This document shows positions 53,584-62,568 of a stretch of DNA of 64,000 nt, in pieces. Each line of letters begins with the position of its first letter. The first letter of the stretch is position 1. Below the pieces are notes generated by a model, which ran no database searches, was not told where the DNA came from, and saw nothing but the letters and a program-made list of their open reading frames with translations. The position numbers and the translations under genes are program-made. The stretch is from Verrucomicrobiia bacterium (GTDB lineage Bacteria; Verrucomicrobiota; Verrucomicrobiia; Verrucomicrobiales; Akkermansiaceae): positions 62,001 through 126,000 of the forward strand of contig CANHQJ010000002.1 of assembly GCA_947462875.1 (NCBI GenBank). Reading direction: 5' to 3'.

Positions 53584-56500
53584 ATGAAACGCAAAAGCTC
53601 GCATTCACTCTTCGTCGCTGCCATGACCCTGGCGGGAATTGTCTTCTCGGCAAGCTCTGCTTCCGCTGCCGCGCTGATTTGGGACATCACACCGGGTGAC
53701 GGCGCGAGCATCACAGCTGGAAGCGGTAGTTGGAATCTCACTGCTGGGAATACGGTTTGGAACAACGCCGGCACGAACGCGATTTGGGGCCATACCTCAA
53801 CTACCGACGGGAGCAACACCGCTACCTTTGCCGGCGCGGACGGCACACTCAACCAGTATGTGGTCACGCTTGGGGCGCAAATGGCTGCCGAATCGATCAC
53901 TTTCAACAGCAGCGGATACCAAATCACTGGTAGCACGCTGGCCTTGATGCCGACGACCACCACAAGCGGCCCCATCACCGTGGCCGCCGGCAAGACTGCC
54001 ACCATCAACTCCATACTCCGCTACGCCCACAACACCGCTGCGTCGGTGGTGGTCGGTTCTGGTGGCGTTTTGAATCTCGGCGGCGGTACTACTGCGGCCA
54101 ACAATCCGCAGTTCGCCTTCACCGGTGCGGGCACAGTCAATATCACGGCGGGCACATACGCATCCAACATCGGTAGCATCGGCAATGCCACCTTCAACCA
54201 GACGGGCGGCACTTACAATATCACGCCTGGAAACGGAGCTGGTTTCAACATCACCAGCACCACCCAAAACGTCGCCTACAACCTTTCCGCCGGCACCTTA
54301 AGTGTGAACGGCAACGCCACGACGGCTAACGGTGTAAGCAACGCCCACTTAGGTATCGGAAACGGAACCAGCACCTTCACATCCACCTTGGCTGTGAGTG
54401 GTGCCGGCATCATGAACGTTGGCACTACTGCCGGCACTTACGGCGAAATTCGCGTCGGAAATGCCATAGCATCCAACGGCACGTTCCAAGTGACGGGTGG
54501 CACGGTCACCGTGGGAACTGGCGCCGTCGGCAATAAGATTTACTTCTTCAAGAACGGATCCAGCGCGGGCTTCACCGCCAGCATGACCCAGTCCGCTGGC
54601 ACGGTGACGACGAACGGCATCCAGTTCGGTAGTTCCACAGGCACCTACGATGCTGGTTCAGCGGCGAACTTGACTCTCAGCGGCGGCAGTCTGTATGTCG
54701 GCGATCGAGGTATCATTCGCGGCAGTGGCACTGCAGCGGAGTCCCTCCCAGTCACCATCAAGCTCCAAGGAGGCACGCTCGGTGCCGATCAGAATTGGAG
54801 CTCCTCGATGGACATGAAACTTGGCGCTGCGACCATTCGGGCACAGGACGCCGCCAGCAACAGTCGCAATATCAGCCTCTCGGGCGTTCTCTCCGATGAT
54901 AGCACGGCGGGAACTCTTACCAAGACGGGTAGCGGTATTCTAACGATCTCCGGCGCAAACAGCTACACGGGTGCGACCACCATCAACGAAGGCACCTTAG
55001 CGTTGGGCGCGAGCAATGTCTTACCGAACGCATCAGCCGTATCTGTGGGAGGCGCTGCTCTCGATGCAGTAACATTTACGGATACCACCGGCACTTTGGA
55101 TGTCACTGGAAGCGCTACCATCAACCTCGGCCTCGGCGCCACACTCGCCTTCGCTGATAGCAGTTCCGTCGATTGGGTTGGAGGCACTTTGACCGTTACG
55201 GGAACCTTTGTTCCTGGTTCGTCCCTGCGTTTCGGCACGACCAATGGCGGATTGACAGCAAGCCAACTCGCTAGCATTTCCATAAGCGGCTATTCCAATT
55301 TCATTTTGGATGAACTGGGTTACCTTACCGTGGGTGATAGCACGCCACCGATCTTGACCAGCATTGTCGACAACAAGAGTGCTGGACCAATCGCAGCCGA
55401 TACCACAGTGACCTATACCGTGACTTTCAATGAGCCCATGAATGTCGCCACGGTCAACGCCGAGGACTTCGATAACGCGGGCACTGCCGGTTATTCGATT
55501 GGTGCGATTGCATCGGTGTCTTCGACTGTTTTCACGGTGCAGGTCACCAACACCACACCGGGCAGTCTTATTCTTCAAATTCCCGCAACGGCCACCATTA
55601 CGGATGCCGTGGGCAATGCGCTTGCTCGTGTGCCCGCTCCGGTCGATGACACCACCATCACTGTGAATTCTTCTCCTGCGCCCGTTCTCCTTGTGAGCAA
55701 TATGGTCGATGACAAGGCGGGGCAGCCTGTCGCTCCTGGCATGGTAGTGACGTATACCCTGACTTTCAGTGAGGACATGGATGCCTTAACATTGGGCGCG
55801 GAGGATTTGAGCAATGCCGGTACAGCCCTTGTGGATATGGGAGCCATTACCGAAATCAGTCCCGGAGTGTTCACCGTGCAAGTTACGCCGATTGGCACTG
55901 GCACACTGCGATTGATGGTCAACGCGGATGCGGAAATTCGGGCGGCTTCCTCGGGTAATGTATTAAACACGAGTGTTGCCATTCAAGATGCTGACACGAT
56001 CACAGTGGGAAATTATCTCTTCTGGGACACAGTGGCAGCAGATGGTTTTGTTTTCACTCCTGGCAGTGGAAACTGGGATTTGCTCTCCCAAAATGCCGTC
56101 TGGAACAATGTTACCTCTAACGTTTCTTGGTCCCAGTCCGGCACGACGGACGGCAGCAACGCCGCCATCTTTGCTGGGGTGGACGGCGCGCTCAACCAGT
56201 ATGTGATCACACTCGGTGCGCAAATGGCCACTGAATCGATTACCTTTCATAGCAGTGGTTACCAAATCACCGGTAGCACGCTGGCGCTCATGCCGACGAC
56301 GAGCACGAACGGTTCGATCACCGTCGCAGCGGCTAAGTCCGCTACGATTAACTCCGCCATCGCATATGCAAACAACAAAGTGGCCAATATAACCGCGAAC
56401 TTGGGCGCTACGCTCAGCCTCGGCGGTGGCGCGAGCAATTCGCAATACCAATTCCTAGGAGCTGGCACCATCAACTTGACCGGCGGCACATACACAGCCA

Positions 56501-59500
56501 ATGTGGGCAAGATGAATGCTGCGACATTCAATCAGAGTGGCGGCACCTTCAACATGAATCTGCCTACCGTCGGCGACGGGCATTATATTGGCTATGATGC
56601 CGGCCGCAGCGTGAGCTTCACCCTGGACGGCAATGCTATTATCAATGCTAACGCATCCGTCGATGCCAGTGTCAATTCATTCTTAGCAATCGGTCGCGCT
56701 GCGGGTAGCGCGGCCTTTACGAACTCATTGAATGTGCAGGGCAATGCCAATTTGAACATTGGCAACGCGGCCAACAGGGCCGGTGAGCTCCTGATTGCCT
56801 TTGATACGATATCGAACGGCACGCTGAATGTGTCGAGTGGCGCGGTTACCGTTGGAACCGGCAAAACTTCCAACCAGATTTACTTTTTCAAGGCTGGTTC
56901 CGGCTCTGGCTATGCTGCTGCAATGACGCAATCTGGCGGCACGGTCATCACCAACGGTATCCAGTTTGGTGGCACTGCGGGCACTTACAACCTGGCATCT
57001 GCCGCTAGCCTGACTCTCGGCGGCGGTAATCTGTATGTCGGTGCGGCTGGTATCACGCGAGGCTCCGCGGCCTCAGATCTGCCCATCAGTATCAAGCTTC
57101 AAGGCGGCATCCTCGGTGCCAATCAAAACTGGATTTCTGGTCTCGATATGAGGTTGGGTGCGGCTACCGTCCGAGCGCAGGACGCGGCTACCACGGCTCG
57201 CAACATCACTCTTTCGGGTGTGCTTTCCGACGACAGTGGCGCGGGAAGTCTTACCAAAACAGGAACGGGTGTGCTGACGCTGTCTGGTGTGAGTGCCAAT
57301 ACCTACACCGGCGCGACAATCGTTAACGCTGGCACCTTGAATCTCGGCAAAGTGAATGCAGTAAGCAGCTCCAGCTCTCTTACCATCGCCAATGGAGCTG
57401 CCTTGGCACTCAGCACGAGTTCCGCTAGCGTTCCTAGTCTTACATTTCAAGGCACAGGCACGCTGAGTTTCAATGTGGCAGACGGTCACGTCCTCACGGT
57501 TGATCAAACCGATGGCGTCACCAACAGTGGCGCGGCTGGTTCCGTGACGATCAACATCAGTGGCAGCGCGCCCGCGAGCGGCACCTATTCGTTGATTGAT
57601 TACACCGGCTCCCTGCAAGGCACTGGCTTCAGTGCCTACGCTCTCGGCAGTGTGCCCGCCGGAAAGAGTTACGCGCTTGCCAATGATACCGTAAACGGCG
57701 CCATACAGCTTGTTGTGACGAGTAACTACACCTGGACGGGCGCTACCGGTAGCGAGTGGAGTACTGCCACGATCGCTGGCTCCAAGAACTGGACCAAAGA
57801 CGGCAGTGCCATTGATTATATGAATGATCTTGGTGTGATCTTCGATAGCACTGCAATCAGCTACATCGTGGATATTTCCGGTGCTGACGTGACACCTCTG
57901 TCGGTTGCTTTTAACAGCGGCACTTATACTCTTCAGGGCACTCATACCATCGCGGGCTCTGGTGCAGTCACAATCCATTCGGGAGCCACCCTCAAACTCG
58001 GATCTTCTGATAAATTGCCCAATGGTGTTGGCGCTGGCAATGTCGCGCTGAACGGCACTCTTGATCTCAACGGTTTTTCGGATACGATCAACGCGTTGAC
58101 CGGTTCAGGCATTGTCGATAACACGGCATCGGCTACCACATCCACCTTGACGATCGGTGCCAATGCTGGCGGAAATTTTGCCGGTTCACTCACGAATACG
58201 ATAGGCACACTGGCGCTGACCAAAATAGGCAATACGGATGTCACTCTGAGTGGAAGCAATACTTACGGTGGAGCCACCACCATCAGTCAAGGTCGACTCT
58301 TCATCGGCGCAGCCAGTGCATTTTCCCCCAACACGGCGGTGGTAGTCAGCAATGGCGCGTCTCTGGTTTTGAATGCTGGTAGCTCACCTGCATTTGCCCG
58401 AAGTATCGCGCTTACGTCCGGATCTAATGTATCGATGCGTCAAACTGCCACTATAAGCAATGTGACACTTCCCTCATCCGGAAACGTCAAGTTCAACTTC
58501 GACGAAGCGGCCACTCAAGCGTTTAGCATCACCACTGCCCAAGCGCTAGCCGGTAGTCTTGATGTCCAAGTCGGCGGTAGCAATGCCTCGGTGGGTAACG
58601 TCACGCTCAATGCCATCATCAGTGGCAGTGAGGGAAGTTTGATCAAGTCGGGACCAGGTCGGTTGATCATACGTGGAGCGAATACGTACGGCGGTGGAGT
58701 CGCGATCAAGAATGGAACCTTGGAAAGTCAGAACACGACCACAACATTGGGCTCCGGCACGGTCACTCTGGGTGGAACTGGTTCGACAGGGGCCACTTTT
58801 CTCACCGGACAAAACAATGCGAATCCATTTGTGATCAATGCTCCCGACAGCGGTAACCTTGTCATTGGCACAAATGGTGGCGGTTCCGTGTTCACGATGT
58901 CTGGCGGAATCACCTTGAATGGAAATCTGACCCTGCAGACCTTTGAGAATGTTGTCAGCGGATCGACAGTAGCCCGGACGATTGTCTCTGGCAATGTGGC
59001 TGGGACTGGCAATTTGTTGCTGAATAATCTGGGACTCGCAGCCAACACCATCTCGTTAAGTGGTAGCAGTGTGAATCATGCGGGAAGCATCACCTTGCAA
59101 GGCACAGCGAGCGGCAACGTCACCATCAGTGCGGCTATTGGTTCGAATGTGACCGCTATCACGCAAAACAGTGCGACCTCGCCACTCGTTCTCAGCGGCG
59201 CGAACACTTACCAAGGCAATCTTGTCGTCAACGCCGGCATCGTTCGAATTTCGAATGCTCCTGATCCGCTCAACGCCAACACCGGTAATGATGCCTCTAC
59301 GGTCACCATCGCTGAGACGGGTGCGACGCTAGATCTCACCTACACAGGCACCGACAAAGTGGACAAACTGGTCATCGGTAGCACTCAGCAAGCGAACGGC
59401 GTGTATGGAAAAGTAGGCTCAGCCTCACCAGTCATTGGCATCCCTCAAATCACAGGGGACGGCACCTTGACAGTTGGAACCGTAACCCCCAGCGGCTTCT

Positions 59501-59862
59501 CTTCGTGGATCACCGGCACATTCGCCAATGGCACGGTTTCGTTAGAGCGACAAGGTCCCAATGACGACTTCGACAAGGACGGTATCAGCAACTTGTTGGA
59601 ATACGCCATTGCCGGTCAGGATCCCACTGTCAGCAATACCTCGATCAGCAGCTTCAGCGCGAATACCATCTCTTTCACCAAGCGCGAGGGGACGAGCGGT
59701 ATCAGTTACGATATCGAAATCTCCACGCTGCTGACCGCCGAGTCGTGGACCACGCTAGCCAAGCCTCCGGTGGTGGAAAGCCCAAGTGTAATTTCCTACA
59801 CCTTCACTCCTGGCACACCAGAGAAACAGTTCGCACGCCTGAAGGTGACGCAAGCACCTTAA
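53584..59862 (+). CDS. Giant autotransporter-associated beta-strand-repeat surface protein
   Basis: This 2092-residue exported protein has signal peptide MKRKSSHSLFVAAMTLAGIVFSASSASA. The N-terminal module (about 30-490) is repeated with clear similarity at about 815-1250. Shared blocks include LNQYVVTLGAQMAAESITF, GYQITGSTLALMPTT and NITLSGVLSDDS (ISL in the first copy). Between the copies lie two SbsA-type Ig-like domains (about 580-810; VTYTVTFNEPM and VTYTLTFSEDM). Many beta-strand repeats follow (LTKTGTGVLTLSGVSANTYTG; LSGSNTYGGATTISQG). The end has a calcium-binding-like DDFDKDGISNLLEYA and the tail EKQFARLKVTQAP. No enzyme domain or barrel was found. It may anchor or capture polysaccharide at the surface; this is inferred from its neighbours. 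Confidence 0.82.
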   Translation: MKRKSSHSLFVAAMTLAGIVFSASSASAAALIWDITPGDGASITAGSGSWNLTAGNTVWNNAGTNAIWGHTSTTDGSNTATFAGADGTLNQYVVTLGAQMAAESITFNSSGYQITGSTLALMPTTTTSGPITVAAGKTATINSILRYAHNTAASVVVGSGGVLNLGGGTTAANNPQFAFTGAGTVNITAGTYASNIGSIGNATFNQTGGTYNITPGNGAGFNITSTTQNVAYNLSAGTLSVNGNATTANGVSNAHLGIGNGTSTFTSTLAVSGAGIMNVGTTAGTYGEIRVGNAIASNGTFQVTGGTVTVGTGAVGNKIYFFKNGSSAGFTASMTQSAGTVTTNGIQFGSSTGTYDAGSAANLTLSGGSLYVGDRGIIRGSGTAAESLPVTIKLQGGTLGADQNWSSSMDMKLGAATIRAQDAASNSRNISLSGVLSDDSTAGTLTKTGSGILTISGANSYTGATTINEGTLALGASNVLPNASAVSVGGAALDAVTFTDTTGTLDVTGSATINLGLGATLAFADSSSVDWVGGTLTVTGTFVPGSSLRFGTTNGGLTASQLASISISGYSNFILDELGYLTVGDSTPPILTSIVDNKSAGPIAADTTVTYTVTFNEPMNVATVNAEDFDNAGTAGYSIGAIASVSSTVFTVQVTNTTPGSLILQIPATATITDAVGNALARVPAPVDDTTITVNSSPAPVLLVSNMVDDKAGQPVAPGMVVTYTLTFSEDMDALTLGAEDLSNAGTALVDMGAITEISPGVFTVQVTPIGTGTLRLMVNADAEIRAASSGNVLNTSVAIQDADTITVGNYLFWDTVAADGFVFTPGSGNWDLLSQNAVWNNVTSNVSWSQSGTTDGSNAAIFAGVDGALNQYVITLGAQMATESITFHSSGYQITGSTLALMPTTSTNGSITVAAAKSATINSAIAYANNKVANITANLGATLSLGGGASNSQYQFLGAGTINLTGGTYTANVGKMNAATFNQSGGTFNMNLPTVGDGHYIGYDAGRSVSFTLDGNAIINANASVDASVNSFLAIGRAAGSAAFTNSLNVQGNANLNIGNAANRAGELLIAFDTISNGTLNVSSGAVTVGTGKTSNQIYFFKAGSGSGYAAAMTQSGGTVITNGIQFGGTAGTYNLASAASLTLGGGNLYVGAAGITRGSAASDLPISIKLQGGILGANQNWISGLDMRLGAATVRAQDAATTARNITLSGVLSDDSGAGSLTKTGTGVLTLSGVSANTYTGATIVNAGTLNLGKVNAVSSSSSLTIANGAALALSTSSASVPSLTFQGTGTLSFNVADGHVLTVDQTDGVTNSGAAGSVTINISGSAPASGTYSLIDYTGSLQGTGFSAYALGSVPAGKSYALANDTVNGAIQLVVTSNYTWTGATGSEWSTATIAGSKNWTKDGSAIDYMNDLGVIFDSTAISYIVDISGADVTPLSVAFNSGTYTLQGTHTIAGSGAVTIHSGATLKLGSSDKLPNGVGAGNVALNGTLDLNGFSDTINALTGSGIVDNTASATTSTLTIGANAGGNFAGSLTNTIGTLALTKIGNTDVTLSGSNTYGGATTISQGRLFIGAASAFSPNTAVVVSNGASLVLNAGSSPAFARSIALTSGSNVSMRQTATISNVTLPSSGNVKFNFDEAATQAFSITTAQALAGSLDVQVGGSNASVGNVTLNAIISGSEGSLIKSGPGRLIIRGANTYGGGVAIKNGTLESQNTTTTLGSGTVTLGGTGSTGATFLTGQNNANPFVINAPDSGNLVIGTNGGGSVFTMSGGITLNGNLTLQTFENVVSGSTVARTIVSGNVAGTGNLLLNNLGLAANTISLSGSSVNHAGSITLQGTASGNVTISAAIGSNVTAITQNSATSPLVLSGANTYQGNLVVNAGIVRISNAPDPLNANTGNDASTVTIAETGATLDLTYTGTDKVDKLVIGSTQQANGVYGKVGSASPVIGIPQITGDGTLTVGTVTPSGFSSWITGTFANGTVSLERQGPNDDFDKDGISNLLEYAIAGQDPTVSNTSISSFSANTISFTKREGTSGISYDIEISTLLTAESWTTLAKPPVVESPSVISYTFTPGTPEKQFARLKVTQAP

Positions 59863-60012
59863 TAATAATCTGATTATTACTAGCGTATCGTTTTTTACTT
59901 AGTAATTGATAGGGATTGATCATCTTTATCTAAGCAACAATACGATCTAACGAATCGCTTTGAGATCTCCGGAACACGTTGATTTTCCTGATCTTTTTCA
60001 GAAAGTTCAACG
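59863..60012. other. Structured AT-rich spacer with two hairpins
   Basis: TAATAAT-CTG-ATTATTA (59863-59879) directly follows the stop of the beta-repeat gene. A second stem lies at 59977-60012, with outer arms CGTTGA/TCAACG and inner arms TTTCCTGA/TCAGAAA that have one bulge. The first may help to end transcription; the second could be a leader or terminator structure. No gene is seen in this stretch. Confidence 0.4.
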
Positions 60013-60063
60013 TTGTTCGCAACACGAGAGTGATGCCGCGATCATGGAATTGGCCTTGCCCAT

Positions 60064-60083
60064 GTAGTCACTTTGAGGACTAT
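60064..60083 (+). promoter_or_regulatory. Shared upstream element, copy 3 (GH92 gene)
   Basis: GTAGTCACTTTGAGGACTAT lies about 80 bp before the chosen GH92 start. The 13 bases CTTTGAGGACTAT are identical with copy 2. Confidence 0.55.
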
Positions 60084-60163
60084 CACGCTGGGAATTTTTC
60101 GATTTGAATGGAAGCGTCTCTGCTACCCCAGAAGCAGGGGAAAACCGTAAGAAAAGAATCACC

Positions 60164-62467
60164 GTGTTGCCTCAACTATTACTTATCAAACGAAAACTTA
60201 GTATTACAGCCAGTATTCTTCTGGTTGCTGGATTACCACCTGTTTACGCCATGCCCGAAGAGGGTAGTGTAGGGAAATATGTCGATCCTTTTATCGGTAC
60301 CGGCTTTCATGGACATACGTTTCCCGGAGCGACCACTCCGTTTGGGATGGTGCAACTCAGCCCGGACACCCGCACCTCTGGTTGGGATGCATGCGGCGGT
60401 TACTATGATGCTGACAAGGAGATATGGGGCTTCAGTCACACTCACCTCAGTGGCACGGGTATCGGCGATTACGGCGATGTGCTCGTGATGCCGTTCACGG
60501 GGAAGATGGGCATCGGTTCAGGAACTCCGAATCGACCCGATTACAGCTATCGCTCCGCCTACGATAAGAAAAACCAGGTAGCAAGTCCTGGATACTACAG
60601 CGTGTTACTGGACCGTTATCAAGTGAAAGTGGAACTCTCCGCGACGCCAAGAGTGGGCATGCACCGCTACACCTTTCCGCAGTGCGAAGAAGCGGGCATC
60701 GTGATTGACTTGAAACACAGTCTACAAAATCGTCAAACGCTGGAAGCATCGATTGAAGTTGTCAACGACCATGAAATTCGTGGATGGAGGCATGTCAAGG
60801 GATGGGCCCCCAACCGACGCATTCATTTTCACGCTGTGTTTTCCAAGCCATTCGTGGCGGAGTTGTATTCGGATGATGCCTTGCTGACGGGCGTGCGTGC
60901 CAACGGCAAGCAGATCAAAGCGAAGCTAAAATTTGCCACGAGCCAGAATGAGCAGGTGCTGCTAAAGGTGGGTATCAGTGCGGTGGACATGAATGGAGCC
61001 AAGGGGAATCTGATGACAGAAATCACCGACTGGGATTTCGATCGCATCGTAGAGACTGCTAGATCCCAATGGGAGAAACAACTCCGTAGCATCCGAGTAT
61101 CTGGCGGTAGCGAGGACCAGCGCAGGATTTTTTATACCGCGCTCTATCACAGCTCCATTTCGCCCAACATCGCGAGTGATGTCGATGGGCGCTACCGTGG
61201 AATGAATCAAAAAATTCATCAGGATTCCACTTACACCAATCACACGGTCTTTTCGTTGTGGGATACCTTTCGCGCCCAGCACCCGCTCTACACCATTATT
61301 GATCCGGAGCGTGACCAACAGTGGATTCGGTCGCTGCTGCGAAAATACGATGAGGGTGGCATCCTGCCGATGTGGGATCTCGCCTCAAATTATACTGGAT
61401 GCATGATTGGGTATCATGCGGTTCCTGTGATCGTGGATGCTTACACGAAGGGCTTGCGCGACTTCGATGTCAAAAAAGCCATGGATGCGGTGGTGTTTTC
61501 CTCGATATACGACGATCAAAAGCCCATTCCCTATCACACCGAGGATGTCAAAAGAGATCTGATGCCGAAGGCCAAACTGTACAATGCCACAGAGCGCTTC
61601 ATACCCGCAGACCAAGAACTTAAGTCGGTATCCAAAGCCCTGGAATTTGCCTACAATGACTGGGCCATCGCGACCATGGCCAAGGGCGTGGGGCGCGAGG
61701 ACATCGCCATGGAATACCACACACGAGCCAAGCGCTACCGCGAGTATTTCGACAAAGAAACCGGTTTCATGCGCGGCAAGAAACGGGATGGCACATGGGT
61801 GACACCTTTCACGCCCACCGACTCCAACCACAACTTGGGCGAATACACCGAGGGCAACGCCTGGCAATGGACTTGGTTCGCTCCTCACGACGTGCCTGGT
61901 CTGATCGAACTCTTTGGTGGCAAGGATTCATTTGCCAAAAAACTCAACGAGCTTTTCACCACAGACTCCACTCTTACGGGCGAAGAGATATCTGGAGACA
62001 TTACCGGACTCATCGGACAATACGCGCACGGCAACGAGCCGAGTCATCACATCGCCTACCTCTTTAACTGGGTCGAGCAACCTTGGCGCACGCAGGAGAT
62101 CGTCCAAAAGATCATGACCGATTTCTACAAGGCGACTCCAGGAGGGATCATCGGTAATGAAGACTGTGGACAGATGTCGGCTTGGTTCATTCTCAGCTCC
62201 ATGGGCCTCTACCAAGTAGCCCCGGGTGATCCGCGGTTTTCTCTGGGCGCCCCTCTTTTTACTGAGGCACGCATCCCTCTCAAGAGTGGTAAAACTTTCG
62301 TGGTGAAGAAGAAAAATGAAGCAAAGCATCATCTCTATGTCCAGAAAGTCACACTGAATGGCAAACCATTGACAGTTCCCTTCATCGACTACGCAGAGAT
62401 CATGTCCGGCGCAGAACTAATCTTCGAAATGGGCGCTCAAAAAACGGTCTTCTGGAAACAGCCATAA
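60164..62467 (+). CDS. GH92 alpha-mannosidase
   Basis: This exported calcium-dependent exo-alpha-mannosidase has 767 residues. The signal peptide runs from VLPQLLLIKRKLSITASILL to PPVYA. N-terminal landmarks are VDPFIGTGFHGHTFPGAT and PFGMVQLSPDTR. The catalytic part has GNEPSHHIAYLF, GGIIGNEDCGQMSAWFI and LGAPLFTEARI, all family signatures. GH92 enzymes remove alpha-linked mannose from glycans and mannans. The GTG at 60164 is chosen since the signal peptide begins there; a TTG at 60104 is possible. The gene carries the shared upstream element, tying it to the transporter and surface protein. Confidence 0.92.
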   Translation: MLPQLLLIKRKLSITASILLVAGLPPVYAMPEEGSVGKYVDPFIGTGFHGHTFPGATTPFGMVQLSPDTRTSGWDACGGYYDADKEIWGFSHTHLSGTGIGDYGDVLVMPFTGKMGIGSGTPNRPDYSYRSAYDKKNQVASPGYYSVLLDRYQVKVELSATPRVGMHRYTFPQCEEAGIVIDLKHSLQNRQTLEASIEVVNDHEIRGWRHVKGWAPNRRIHFHAVFSKPFVAELYSDDALLTGVRANGKQIKAKLKFATSQNEQVLLKVGISAVDMNGAKGNLMTEITDWDFDRIVETARSQWEKQLRSIRVSGGSEDQRRIFYTALYHSSISPNIASDVDGRYRGMNQKIHQDSTYTNHTVFSLWDTFRAQHPLYTIIDPERDQQWIRSLLRKYDEGGILPMWDLASNYTGCMIGYHAVPVIVDAYTKGLRDFDVKKAMDAVVFSSIYDDQKPIPYHTEDVKRDLMPKAKLYNATERFIPADQELKSVSKALEFAYNDWAIATMAKGVGREDIAMEYHTRAKRYREYFDKETGFMRGKKRDGTWVTPFTPTDSNHNLGEYTEGNAWQWTWFAPHDVPGLIELFGGKDSFAKKLNELFTTDSTLTGEEISGDITGLIGQYAHGNEPSHHIAYLFNWVEQPWRTQEIVQKIMTDFYKATPGGIIGNEDCGQMSAWFILSSMGLYQVAPGDPRFSLGAPLFTEARIPLKSGKTFVVKKKNEAKHHLYVQKVTLNGKPLTVPFIDYAEIMSGAELIFEMGAQKTVFWKQP

Positions 62468-62568
62468 ACCATATATAAAGTTGATTGGTAATAATGTTAC
62501 GAACAATATAGATTCTCGAATGCAGGAATTAACCTATTTTTATAGTTTTGTTCTTTGCCTCCATTCTA

